NCBI RefSeq assembly: GCF_039839785.1
Contig: NZ_JBDOQT010000001.1
Coordinates: forward strand, 3,100,001 to 3,164,000
Origin: Pelagibius sp. CAU 1746
GTDB taxonomy: Bacteria; Pseudomonadota; Alphaproteobacteria; Kiloniellales; Kiloniellaceae
Direction of reading: 5' to 3'
DNA length: 64,000 nt
Of this stretch, positions 43,947 to 52,066 are shown one piece after another (the stretch's first letter is position 1; each line of letters begins with the position of its first letter). A model generated the notes under the pieces. It did no database searches. It was not told the origin of the DNA and saw only the letters and a list, made by a program, of their open reading frames with translations. The translations under genes were made by a program, and so were the position numbers.

Positions 43947-46013
43947 CTAGTAGTCCATGACGTAGGGTTCGAAATCCCTGCCGTCTTCCAGGTGCGCCGC
44001 CAAGGCAAAGGCCTGCTCCACCATCAGCCGGCGCCAGGTGATTCGGCGGCCGCGCACAGGGCTCTTGATCCTGCCGTTCACCCGGGCCTCGTAGGCGCGG
44101 ATCAGGGCATCGCCCGCCGCCCGGTTCATGCGAAGGCCGGACTCCTGCTGGGTGAACATGTCACCCCGCACGAAACGCCGGCTGGCGCAGTAGACGAACA
44201 GGCCGCCCACGAGATGCGCGCGGTAGATCTCCATCATATCGAAGACGCAGGCATCCCGGTGGTCCGACACCGCGTGCAGGGCGCCGAAGCCCGGATGCAG
44301 GCCGGCGCGCATGACCGCCACCGACACGTCGCGGGCCAGCAGCCAGGCCAGAAAGTTCAGGCAGATGTTCGCGGCGTCCTGCCCCTCCCGATCACGCTGT
44401 GCGAAGGTGAAGCCCGCAGGCGCCAGGACGCTGACCGCCCGCCACCACCGGGCCGTTCCTTCGCCTTCTTTGCCCATGAGAAATGCGATGTCCGGTGCAG
44501 CGTAGAGGGGGCCCTTGGCACCGCGCCCGATCAGGCTGTTCAGCGCGACCAGGGCGTCCTGCACGGGCGGCGGTACCGACTGGCGCCCTGCTACGATGCG
44601 CCGCAGCACGGCGCGCTGATTGCGCAGTCTTGCATCGACATAGCGGCGCGCGAGGGCGAGCCGCCGGTCAGGGTCCAGGTAGGCTGCCGCCTGCGCCATG
44701 TGCCGGCCGGCACGCGGCGCGAGACTGGAACTGGTCCAGCCCAGCGTCCTGCCGCGGCCGTCCACGTGCGCCACCATGGTGTCCGTGGCCAGCGCATGGC
44801 GCAGCGCCTGCTCGGTCACCGGCACGCGGGGGGCCAGATCGATCCGGTCGACGTCCTGGTGCGGGATCGCGATCACTTCCCGCCAGGACACGTCTGCCCC
44901 CGGCTGTCCTTCGCCCTGCTCCACGCAGAAGGCCTCGTTGCGAACACCCAAGCGGCGGTCCGGCGTCCTGATATGCAGGTTGCGCAAGCCGGGGGAATAG
45001 CCGAGCGCCTCCTGGCGGTCCTCGTCGGCCTGCTCGGCCGCCGCATCCGCCTCCGCCGCACTGTCGTGGCGCGCGATGCGCCGCAGCACCCTGTCGACGG
45101 CTTCGGCGTCGGCATCCTCAGGCGCCTGTTTCATCACCATGGAGCGCACGAACAACTGTCCCAGGAACCTGAAACCGCGATTGAAATCGGCGATACGGCT
45201 CTTCTGCCGGTTCAGCGCCAGCCCGCGTTCGGCGAGCAGTCCCTCGACCTTGGCCATGGCCTCTTCCGCCCCGCCGCTGCTGCGGCAGAGAACGACGAAG
45301 TCGTCGGCAAACCGAACCAGCCGCGTTCCCTTGTCATAGAACGCCTCGTCCAGGCGATCGAGGTAGAGGTTGGCCAGAAGGGGCGACAGCGGGGAACCCT
45401 GCGCCAAGCCGCGCCCCTGCGGTGCCGCATGGGAGATCCAGGTCCAGATCAACTCCGTTAGCGGTCCGTCGCTGACCGAGTCACGCCAGCGCGCGATCAG
45501 TTCGTCATGGGGAATGGTCTCGAAGTAGCGCTCAATATCCGCATCGACTACCCAGGTGAAGCCGTCTTCCCGGGCGCGTGCAATCTGCTGCACCGCCTGC
45601 TGCACAGAGCGGCCCGGCCTATAGGCGAAACTGGCCGGCTCGAACTCCGCGTCCAGCAGCGGCGTCAGGACGTCCGCTGCCGCGGTCTGCGCGATGCGGT
45701 CGACGACGCAAGGAATGGCAAGGGGCCGCAGTCCGCCACCGGGTTTGGGGATGTCCAGATGGCGCAGCGGGCCCGGCCGGTAGCGGCCGTCGCGCAGCGC
45801 CTCTGCGAGGCGGCGCAGCCGCTGCGCCGCGCCGGGGAAGAAGGCCTTCACAGATATGCCGTCGCCACCCGCCGCGCCGGCGTTGGACCACACCTTGGCC
45901 CAGGCGCTCTCCAGTCGCTCCAGGGCCACGGCCTCGTCGAAGAGGTCGGCATCGCAGAGCCGCGGCTCGCGGGGGCCGTGGCTGGCAGGCCGCTTGCGTT
46001 GCCTGGCCATCAT
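43947..46013 (-). CDS. cas1: Reverse transcriptase-Cas1 fusion
   Basis: A 688-residue adaptation integrase with a fused reverse transcriptase. RT motifs: VVDADIERYFETI (residues 155-167, catalytic Asp), QGSPLSPLLANLYLD (205-219) and FADD (235-238). After a charged linker (about 300-335) the Cas1 domain follows: Glu in GKEGEG (near 516), His580 in GFGALH and Asp592 in FDMMEIYR, a complete metal site. Proteins of this type associated with type III-B systems can take up spacers from RNA. No Cas6 domain is fused at the N-terminus. Start ATG 46013 has AAGG seven bases upstream; it is divergent from the array. Confidence 0.92.
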   Translation of the reverse strand: MMARQRKRPASHGPREPRLCDADLFDEAVALERLESAWAKVWSNAGAAGGDGISVKAFFPGAAQRLRRLAEALRDGRYRPGPLRHLDIPKPGGGLRPLAIPCVVDRIAQTAAADVLTPLLDAEFEPASFAYRPGRSVQQAVQQIARAREDGFTWVVDADIERYFETIPHDELIARWRDSVSDGPLTELIWTWISHAAPQGRGLAQGSPLSPLLANLYLDRLDEAFYDKGTRLVRFADDFVVLCRSSGGAEEAMAKVEGLLAERGLALNRQKSRIADFNRGFRFLGQLFVRSMVMKQAPEDADAEAVDRVLRRIARHDSAAEADAAAEQADEDRQEALGYSPGLRNLHIRTPDRRLGVRNEAFCVEQGEGQPGADVSWREVIAIPHQDVDRIDLAPRVPVTEQALRHALATDTMVAHVDGRGRTLGWTSSSLAPRAGRHMAQAAAYLDPDRRLALARRYVDARLRNQRAVLRRIVAGRQSVPPPVQDALVALNSLIGRGAKGPLYAAPDIAFLMGKEGEGTARWWRAVSVLAPAGFTFAQRDREGQDAANICLNFLAWLLARDVSVAVMRAGLHPGFGALHAVSDHRDACVFDMMEIYRAHLVGGLFVYCASRRFVRGDMFTQQESGLRMNRAAGDALIRAYEARVNGRIKSPVRGRRITWRRLMVEQAFALAAHLEDGRDFEPYVMDY

Positions 46014-46177
46014 CCATTTGCCTTGGAATATTCTTTACAAAGTTGTATTTTATCAAAGAATTGCCTCTGCCGATACAGGTTGTTTGGCATTTTAACGAGG
46101 ATGAGCCCGACGTGAGGATCTTGGTCTGGATATTTTTGCCATTCCGCCTTGTTCGTCAGGGTGATACAGGTGTGGGG
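46014..46177 (+). promoter_or_regulatory. CRISPR leader and divergent RT-cas1 promoter
   Basis: AT-richer 164 bases between RT-cas1 and the first repeat. The element GATACAGGT occurs twice (46072-46080 and 46163-46171), and GTTCGTCAGGGTGATAC next to the array resembles part of the repeat. The array direction is inferred from the repeat ending GAAAC and from decay at the far end, so this is the leader and holds the array promoter. Confidence 0.6.
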
Positions 46178-47110
46178 GCTGCAGCCTGCGCCCTGATCCG
46201 TCAGGGATAGAAACCGACGAAGGCCGCCACATTCGGATTCTGCAGCTGCAGCCTGCGCCCTGATCCGTCAGGGATAGAAACAGCTCATGGAGCTCAGCGT
46301 TATAAGCCGCGATGGCAGCTGCAGCCTGCGCCCTGATCCGTCAGGGATAGAAACGGCCATGACAGGCCTCCTGTTGTGATTACTCGCTGCAGCCTGCGCC
46401 CTGATCCGTCAGGGATAGAAACCTTCCAATTCCTGTGTGTCGGTCATTTGCTCGCTGCAGCCTGCGCCCTGATCCGTCAGGGATAGAAACCTTTTTCAGC
46501 GAGGGACTTGAGTTCAATGTTGGGCTGCGCTGCAGCCTGCGCCCTGATCCGTCAGGGATAGAAACGCGAACTGAGGCCGGCGACGTTGACCGACTCGGCT
46601 GCAGCCTGCGCCCTGATCCGTCAGGGATAGAAACCGGCCGAAGTTGCGCATGTTGTTTGCCGTCGCTGCAGCCTGCGCCCTGATCCGTCAGGGATAGAAA
46701 CGGCCGGCGAGGTCTTCTGGGTTTCAGAAACAGCTGCAGCCTGCGCCCTGATCCGTCAGGGATAGAAACCATTCGTCCGATGGGGAGTGGCCACGCATTG
46801 TCGCTGCAGCCTGCGCCCCGATCCGTCAGGGATAGAAACATCGACTGCGACCAGTCGCGTGGTGCATCGTGCTGCAGCCTGCGCCCTGATCCCTCAGGGA
46901 TAGAAACCATCTTCTCTCTTCACCAGGTCAGTCATGGGCTGCAGCCTGCGCCCTGATCCGTCAGGGATAGAAACTCTCTTCTCCTCTGCCCCTGGGCAGC
47001 GATTGGGCTGCAGCCTGCGCCCTGATCCGTCAGGGATAGAAACTCCTGGGTCGGATTCACAGCAGCCTGCTGGGCTGGAGCCTGCGCCCTGATTCGTCAG
47101 GGACAGAAGC
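46178..47110 (+). CRISPR. CRISPR array, 14 repeats and 13 spacers (type III-B)
   Basis: Repeats of 37 bases begin GCTGCAGCCTGCGCC, contain the six-bp hairpin CCCTGA-tccg-TCAGGG and end GGATAGAAAC, giving an 8-base AUAGAAAC crRNA handle. Starts: 46178, 46245, 46318, 46386, 46454, 46529, 46598, 46665, 46733, 46803, 46871, 46938, 47007, 47074. Spacers are 30-38 bases, mostly 30-33. Repeats 10 and 11 have one change each; repeat 14 has several, marking the leader-distal end. Transcription is probably on the plus strand. Confidence 0.97.
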
Positions 47111-47265
47111 GTGGCGTAGAACATCTCAGTCTCGAACCAGTCGCCGGGTCCAAGCAGCAGCCCTGACCCGTCAGGCAGACGGGTCCTATGTCCATTCCTG
47201 CAGGATGAGAGGTGGCCTCATCGGCCGTCCCAGCAAGACTGAAGAATAGGCCGGGGCGGCCCCAC
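47111..47265. repeat. Decayed repeat remnant beyond the array
   Basis: Around 47,151-47,182 the sequence AGCAGCAGCC and CTGACCCGTCAGGCAGAC resembles a shortened, mutated repeat, suggesting an older end of the array. No gene is seen before the stop of the membrane CARF-like gene at 47266. Confidence 0.4.
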
Positions 47266-48192
47266 TCAGATGAATTCCTCGGAAAACAAGCCGGGGTCGA
47301 GGATTGCCGTATCGAGGTGCAGGCGGCCGTCGTTCCCGACATAGCTGAACAGTGCCTGCGTGTTCAAGGCGGCAACGGCGGCAGCGACCGAAACCTGCTT
47401 GGTGCCCGCCGTCATATCGATGCAGAGGCTGCGCTTTGCAAAGCCGGCCGCTCCGGCATGGCGGATCGCCGCGCGGAAGGCCACCTGCAAGGCATGATAG
47501 TCACCGTAGTTCACGCCCGTCGTGCACAGCGTGGACTCGCGGCCGGGCGCGCCCGTCACGGCAGACCGCTCGATGGGAACAATCTCACCAGGCCCGCCGA
47601 CGAAGAAAATCTTCGGCTCGCGTGTATCGAGCAGATCGAATACGGCCTTCGCGAAACGCCAGGCATCAGGCGCTGAGGCCGCATCGCCGACGTCCGAGGG
47701 AATCACATAGAGACGCCGCAGCGTTTCCCTGTGTGGAAACAAAGCCCGGAATCCCTGAACCCAGGGATGCCGCATAGCCTGCTGCAGAACCTGATCACCC
47801 GCGCCGCCCCGGCAGATCGTTTCAAGGTCCACGTGCGTCAGGCTCTCGAGCGCCGTGACGGCCGCCTGCTGATTGAACTCCCGATTCTTCATGCCAGAAA
47901 GCGGCAGGATGAGCACTTGGCGCCCGCGCTCCGCATGCTCATCCACAGCCCGGAAGAATGCAATGGGGTTGGCGAAGTGCCCCATCCAATGGACCATGCC
48001 GCCCATGAAGCCCAACGCAAGGAAGCAGGCGATGCCAAACACCACGAGATAGCTTGCGAAACCCGAGGACTTCGTGACGATGGAGAAGGTCTCAGACAAA
48101 TGGCCCAGCAACGCCTCGAAAGTAAAGGCCAGTAGCGTCAGCACCAATGTGCCGACGACCACCAGGCTGAGTTTCCACAGTATCGCCCCCAT
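47266..48192 (-). CDS. Membrane-anchored CARF-like type III CRISPR effector (putative)
   Basis: A 308-residue protein with two N-terminal membrane helices (about 7-27 and 45-66) and a cytoplasmic Rossmann-like domain. The first strand is RQVLILPLSGMKNREF (residues 91-106); the signature is CIDMTAGTKQVSVAAAVAAL (257-276), matching the D-(T/M)-x-G-G/A-T-K-x-x-S motif of CARF domains; it ends FSYVGNDGRLH. A strong site (GGGGAGGGGAAG) precedes the ATG. It is the last gene of the cmr operon, 11 bases after csx16. Known relatives in plan are Cam1 and Csx23, membrane effectors of type III systems. Expected role: bind cyclic oligoadenylate and disturb the membrane. The helices' pore activity is inference. 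Confidence 0.75.
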   Translation of the reverse strand: MGAILWKLSLVVVGTLVLTLLAFTFEALLGHLSETFSIVTKSSGFASYLVVFGIACFLALGFMGGMVHWMGHFANPIAFFRAVDEHAERGRQVLILPLSGMKNREFNQQAAVTALESLTHVDLETICRGGAGDQVLQQAMRHPWVQGFRALFPHRETLRRLYVIPSDVGDAASAPDAWRFAKAVFDLLDTREPKIFFVGGPGEIVPIERSAVTGAPGRESTLCTTGVNYGDYHALQVAFRAAIRHAGAAGFAKRSLCIDMTAGTKQVSVAAAVAALNTQALFSYVGNDGRLHLDTAILDPGLFSEEFI

Positions 48193-48203
48193 CTTCCCTC
48201 CCC

Positions 48204-48509
48204 CTAGAAATCGCCGTCGGCCAGACGCCTTTCGACAAAATACTCGTAGAGTTTCGCCCCGAAGGCCTCCATCTCGGAGGCGCTCAGATCACGGCCCCGC
48301 ATTTCCGGCGGCACTTCCAGCGTCAGATGAAAATAGCGCGCACCGCGAGCGCAGACCTCGGCTGCCAGGGAAACCGGCAGCGTCCCCAGAATGCAGTCTC
48401 CCTGTTGGACCAGGTCGATATCCAAATGCTCGACCCGCTGTGCTTCAATGCCCCGGCGCCGGGCCCAATCGAGCGCGCCGCAATGGCGGGTTACCAAATA
48501 GACCGTCAC
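48204..48509 (-). CDS. csx16: CRISPR-associated protein Csx16
   Basis: A 101-residue protein of the VVA1548/Csx16 family: VTVYLVTRHCGALDWARRRG, VQQGDCILGTLPVSLAAEVC, ARGARYFHLTLEVPPEMRGR. The GTG at 48509 overlaps the cmr6 stop (GTGA). From recent work as I recall it, Csx16 belongs to the ring nucleases that degrade cyclic oligoadenylates and so switch off type III signalling. Its place between cmr6 and the membrane CARF-like gene fits that. Confidence 0.85.
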   Translation of the reverse strand: MTVYLVTRHCGALDWARRRGIEAQRVEHLDIDLVQQGDCILGTLPVSLAAEVCARGARYFHLTLEVPPEMRGRDLSASEMEAFGAKLYEYFVERRLADGDF

Positions 48510-49636
48510 CCCTGGACATCCCACTCATCGATCTCGTCCTCTTCTACCGACGCGCTTCCTTCGGAAGTCTCGAAGAGCCTGACCCTTTGCCCAGACCCCA
48601 ACCTGTGCGGCTCTGTCAGTTCCCAGTTGATTCCGTCGAAGCGCACCCTGGTGCCGATGGGATAACTTTGCCGGGCCTCGATTCTCTGAGCCAGTTCCCG
48701 CTGCATTTCTGCCTGCCGCAGAACCTCTTGCCGCTCCTCCATAGCCGCCATGGCTTCATCACTCACCATCCGGCCGAAGCCGATGCCCGTCTTGGCGCCA
48801 GCGCCGATCCATTCCAGCGCGGCCTCCAGATAGTCGTAGGCGGTCTCCAGGTCATTCGCTTCCGCATTATGCCGACGTGCGACGGCGAACTGAAACTGTG
48901 CCCCGGGCGCCACCGCCAAAAAGGGAATCGGGTTGGGGTTGTTCCAGTCCGACGGCGTGGCTGCCTCGTTGATCCGCCACCCGTCGTCATGGGGCGTGAT
49001 CACCTCGGCCATGAGGGAAACCGGGGCTGTTGGCAAGGCATCGAATACGATCAGCGCGCCGGCCGCCGGACCATCAGCATGCGCATCGTCGCGGCCGAAC
49101 AGCCGGTCGACAGTCTTCATATCGTCTTCCCAGTGCTCCGCCCAGGCACGGATCATCCCTTTGACGGAAGGGCCCGGAAGGTAGGGGATCCCCAGGGTGT
49201 GATGCCAAAGAAAGCCGTTCTCCAACGGATGCGCCAGCCCCATACCCGTCACGAATGGGCCGGTGGTGACCAGGCACAATGGCCCGGGCCGCGGGTCATC
49301 GCGGTTCAGGGCGAGCGCGAGATCACAGAGCCGCTGCACCGCCGCAGCAATCTCCGCCGCGTTACCAACTTTTCTCCCTCCTCCCCGCTCTGGGTCCTTC
49401 ACCTTGAAACGGCCACTTTTCCCGGGGGGCCGGTCGTGAAACTGACTCAAGACCCAGTTCATCTTGCCGCCGTGATAGTCGATCTTCCTGTCCCGGTCCG
49501 GTTCCGGCTCGGCAATCTTCGTGAATTCACTGTTCCACTGGTCGAAGAACTTAGCGAAAAAGAGCCCGCGATTGCCATGCTGCGTGACTCCGCGAAGCTT
49601 CTTGCCTGCGTAGTGAGGGCACTTCAAAGGTTCCAT
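48506..49636 (-). CDS. cmr6: Cmr6, type III-B RAMP subunit
   Basis: Cas7-like subunit at the head of the Cmr backbone, 376 residues. RAMP features: TTGPFVTGMGLAHPLENGF, PGPSVKGMIRAWAEH and the glycine-rich WIGAGAKTGIGFGRM. The ATG at 49636 starts just after the cmr5 stop. It ends overlapping csx16. An acidic C-terminal tail (SVEEDEIDEWD) is present. Confidence 0.87.
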   Translation of the reverse strand: MEPLKCPHYAGKKLRGVTQHGNRGLFFAKFFDQWNSEFTKIAEPEPDRDRKIDYHGGKMNWVLSQFHDRPPGKSGRFKVKDPERGGGRKVGNAAEIAAAVQRLCDLALALNRDDPRPGPLCLVTTGPFVTGMGLAHPLENGFLWHHTLGIPYLPGPSVKGMIRAWAEHWEDDMKTVDRLFGRDDAHADGPAAGALIVFDALPTAPVSLMAEVITPHDDGWRINEAATPSDWNNPNPIPFLAVAPGAQFQFAVARRHNAEANDLETAYDYLEAALEWIGAGAKTGIGFGRMVSDEAMAAMEERQEVLRQAEMQRELAQRIEARQSYPIGTRVRFDGINWELTEPHRLGSGQRVRLFETSEGSASVEEDEIDEWDVQG

Positions 49637-49638
49637 GG

Positions 49639-50052
49639 TCAGCCACCGTCCACGTTGCCGGGGTCCCGCAGGGTGGCGACGGCAAACTTCTTCAGCCACT
49701 CCAGATAGGCCAGGGCTTCAGCCTGTGCGCGGATGTAATCGGCCTCGCTCTTCCTGGTGATCTCTTCCAGAACGTCACTGCCACGACTGTAGGGACTGTC
49801 CTGCCAGTCCTTGCACAGCCAAGTATTCAAGTGGTAGTAGAGATTGGCATGGCCACGGCTGACTTTATCGGTCTTCGTTTCAGGGCCCCGCGCCTTCTCC
49901 ATGGCCAGCGCCTGACCCAGGCCGCTCATGATGATGGCAGCGGGCAACGCCTTCACGTAGGCGACGTAGTTGCCGTATTCGTCCTTCCGATGCATCTTTT
50001 GAATTTGGTCCAGGGCGTGGCCGGCACGTTTTTGCGCAAGGCTCTGACTCAT
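49639..50052 (-). CDS. cmr5: Cmr5, small subunit of type III-B complex
   Basis: Small all-helical subunit, 137 residues (SLAQKRAGHALDQIQKM, YVAYVKALPAAIIMSGLGQALAM, EADYIRAQAEALAYLEWLKKFA). It forms the inner filament of the Cmr complex alongside Cmr4. Overlaps cmr4 by four bases (ATGA). Confidence 0.9.
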   Translation of the reverse strand: MSQSLAQKRAGHALDQIQKMHRKDEYGNYVAYVKALPAAIIMSGLGQALAMEKARGPETKTDKVSRGHANLYYHLNTWLCKDWQDSPYSRGSDVLEEITRKSEADYIRAQAEALAYLEWLKKFAVATLRDPGNVDGG

Positions 50053-50966
50053 TGATCTGCCTCCCGTGCGCCAACGACAGCCATTTTGAACCAGCCCTGC
50101 CCAATCGTTTCGTTGCCGCCCATTTGGAGGTAGGCCTTGTCCTCGGCGATCACACCGGCGAGCGCGGCCACCTTGCCGGGCCGACGCTGGCCCAACAGCA
50201 GGTACATGACGGTATCCGGCGGCAGACTCTCCTCGTACCAGAACGCCCCCTCTTTCACGATCTTGTTCTCATCCAGCGCATTGCGGGCCATGACAGGTAG
50301 CGCATAGCGGGCAAACCAAACGAAGTCGTGGTCACTCAGGACGACGAGACGGGCCTCCAGACGGTCTTTCCGGATCGCCCCGGGGATCACTGAAACCAAC
50401 GCCTCCAGGACACCCGGCTGCACCTTTGCTTCGCGGGTAAACTCACGCTCTTCCAGGCCGACGACCTCCTTGTCGCCCCCGGCGCCGAGATAGCCCCCCT
50501 CCTCCACCACCGGCAACTCAAAAGTCACTTCCCGACGGCCGCCGCGCGCCGCGTCGCGCCGCAAGCGATCCAATATGAGCGGACAGGTTACCCACTTGTA
50601 GGAGCTGGAAAGGCAGCGCACCGGCAGCAGCAATAGCCGAGCGTCGCTCATCAATACGGTTCCAGCGCCTTTCTCGTCGCCCCCGTCCGCACTGGACTGG
50701 CTCTTCGGCCCGAAGAGATCATCGCAGCACTCTCGACTGAGACCAGCCCGCTCCTCGGCCCAGACGCGCCAGGCACCCTTCACGCCCGAGCCAGGTACGA
50801 AGGGATAGTCGGTGATGCGCTCGCGCGCGACGGGCAGGTCCAGGGCTCCGATGGCCTGGCCTATGCCCACGTGTACATTCGTTTCCGCGATGAGCCCGAC
50901 CATCGCGCTGCGCATTGCCTCTCCGGGCTCTCGCGCCTCTCCAGCCCCTTGCTCAGGTGCGGTCAT
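50049..50966 (-). CDS. cmr4: Cmr4, backbone subunit with target RNase activity
   Basis: Cas7-type backbone protein, 305 residues. Motifs: GLIAETNVHVGIGQAIGALD, ITDYPFVPGSGVKGAWRVWAEE and GGNETIGQGWFKM. Family members carry the aspartate that cuts bound target RNA every six bases; the segment LPVARERITDYPFVPGSG lies in this region. Overlaps cmr3 and cmr5 by four bases each. Confidence 0.9.
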   Translation of the reverse strand: MTAPEQGAGEAREPGEAMRSAMVGLIAETNVHVGIGQAIGALDLPVARERITDYPFVPGSGVKGAWRVWAEERAGLSRECCDDLFGPKSQSSADGGDEKGAGTVLMSDARLLLLPVRCLSSSYKWVTCPLILDRLRRDAARGGRREVTFELPVVEEGGYLGAGGDKEVVGLEEREFTREAKVQPGVLEALVSVIPGAIRKDRLEARLVVLSDHDFVWFARYALPVMARNALDENKIVKEGAFWYEESLPPDTVMYLLLGQRRPGKVAALAGVIAEDKAYLQMGGNETIGQGWFKMAVVGAREADQ

Positions 50967-52066
50967 GACAGCCTCTTATCTTCCCATGCTCCAATCATCA
51001 CTTGTCCGAAGCCCCACTCCGGCGCCAGCCCGATATGGCTGCCATGCAGGGCCAATATCTCTTCAGGCGGTTCGTCCGATTCCATGAACCAGATGGATCC
51101 CGCCGGCAGTGCCGGTCTCAGTGCGACCGGACAGCGCGATTGCGAATCCCAGCCGCCGATCGGCTCCGCCTTGCCCAGGCAAGCGCTCACGACGCTTCCC
51201 TTCAAGGAGGCCTCTACTTCCCCCAGGCCGTCCAGCACACAGGGGGACAGCAGGTAGGCCGTATAAAGGGTCTTGCCGTCGTGCTGCGGCAGCATGCGGG
51301 GTGCCTTCGGCAGCGCCGGCGGAGCGTCCACCGGGACGATCCCGGCCATGCGATGCTCTCCGGCGAAGGGAATCAAGCCACCGGACTCGGAAAAGGGCGA
51401 CGCGCCGTTCCAGCCGGAATACCCGACAATCAGGCTTGCCGAGCCGGACAAGCGCACGTGGCTCGCCATATAGAGACGGCCGCCGGCGTCCTTCGTCGTG
51501 TCGGTGCGGCGCGTCGACGTATCGATCCCGATGCCTACGCGGCTTTCGAGTTGCCATATTTCTTCTATCGCGACCCAGTCGTCCTGCGCAGGCATGCCTC
51601 CCGCGAGGACCGCTTCCAGTCCGCGTGATGTCAGCCAGACGTCCTCCGCACCCTTGAATCCCTCAAGTGGCTCCTCTGGGATTGGCAGGCGTACAGTGCC
51701 CAAATCGCATTGCAATGGTGGCCCCGGCAAAAGCCGGGTCGAATGGCCTTCTCCGTCCTTAACCAGGTGCATCGGTGCGGGGAATACCAACGTGTTCCGA
51801 AAGTGGACGACAGGCGCCGCAAACCGCAACGGACCCAGGTTCGTCGCCGGATCCTGCCAGTTCGTTCCATCGCCAAGACGGGTCTCGTCCCAACCTCCTA
51901 GAAACCGCCACAGCGCCGCCCGGATTGCGCCGACAACACTCGGGGGATGCGGGGGAAACACGCTGGTGGCTTCAGAGGCACCGGCGTCGGCTTGATTGAA
52001 AGGCCGGCCGTCGCGGAACATCAAAGTGTCGAGGGCCTCGATTTGCAGATAGACAGCCTCAGTCAC
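50963..52066 (-). CDS. cmr3: Cmr3, Cas5-type subunit
   Basis: A 367-residue RAMP protein that grips the crRNA 5' handle and contacts Cas10. It opens with the typical QIEALDTLMFRDGRPFNQAD and AGASEATSVFPPHPPSVVGAIRAAL. Overlaps cas10 by eight bases and cmr4 by four. Confidence 0.9.
   Translation of the reverse strand: MTEAVYLQIEALDTLMFRDGRPFNQADAGASEATSVFPPHPPSVVGAIRAALWRFLGGWDETRLGDGTNWQDPATNLGPLRFAAPVVHFRNTLVFPAPMHLVKDGEGHSTRLLPGPPLQCDLGTVRLPIPEEPLEGFKGAEDVWLTSRGLEAVLAGGMPAQDDWVAIEEIWQLESRVGIGIDTSTRRTDTTKDAGGRLYMASHVRLSGSASLIVGYSGWNGASPFSESGGLIPFAGEHRMAGIVPVDAPPALPKAPRMLPQHDGKTLYTAYLLSPCVLDGLGEVEASLKGSVVSACLGKAEPIGGWDSQSRCPVALRPALPAGSIWFMESDEPPEEILALHGSHIGLAPEWGFGQVMIGAWEDKRLS

Noticed and set aside
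43960-43985. GGGTTCGAAATCCC, resembling a tRNA T-arm
   Set aside because: It lies within the last codons of RT-cas1 and no acceptor, D or anticodon arm can be built around it.
43992-45461. Plus-strand open frame of 489 codons opposite RT-cas1
   Set aside because: The minus strand carries all RT and Cas1 catalytic motifs; the opposite frame is Arg/His/Gln-rich with no recognisable domain.
46380-46910. Apparent repeat protein with SIPDGSGRRLQ units
   Set aside because: It is the translation of the CRISPR repeats and spacers, not a gene.
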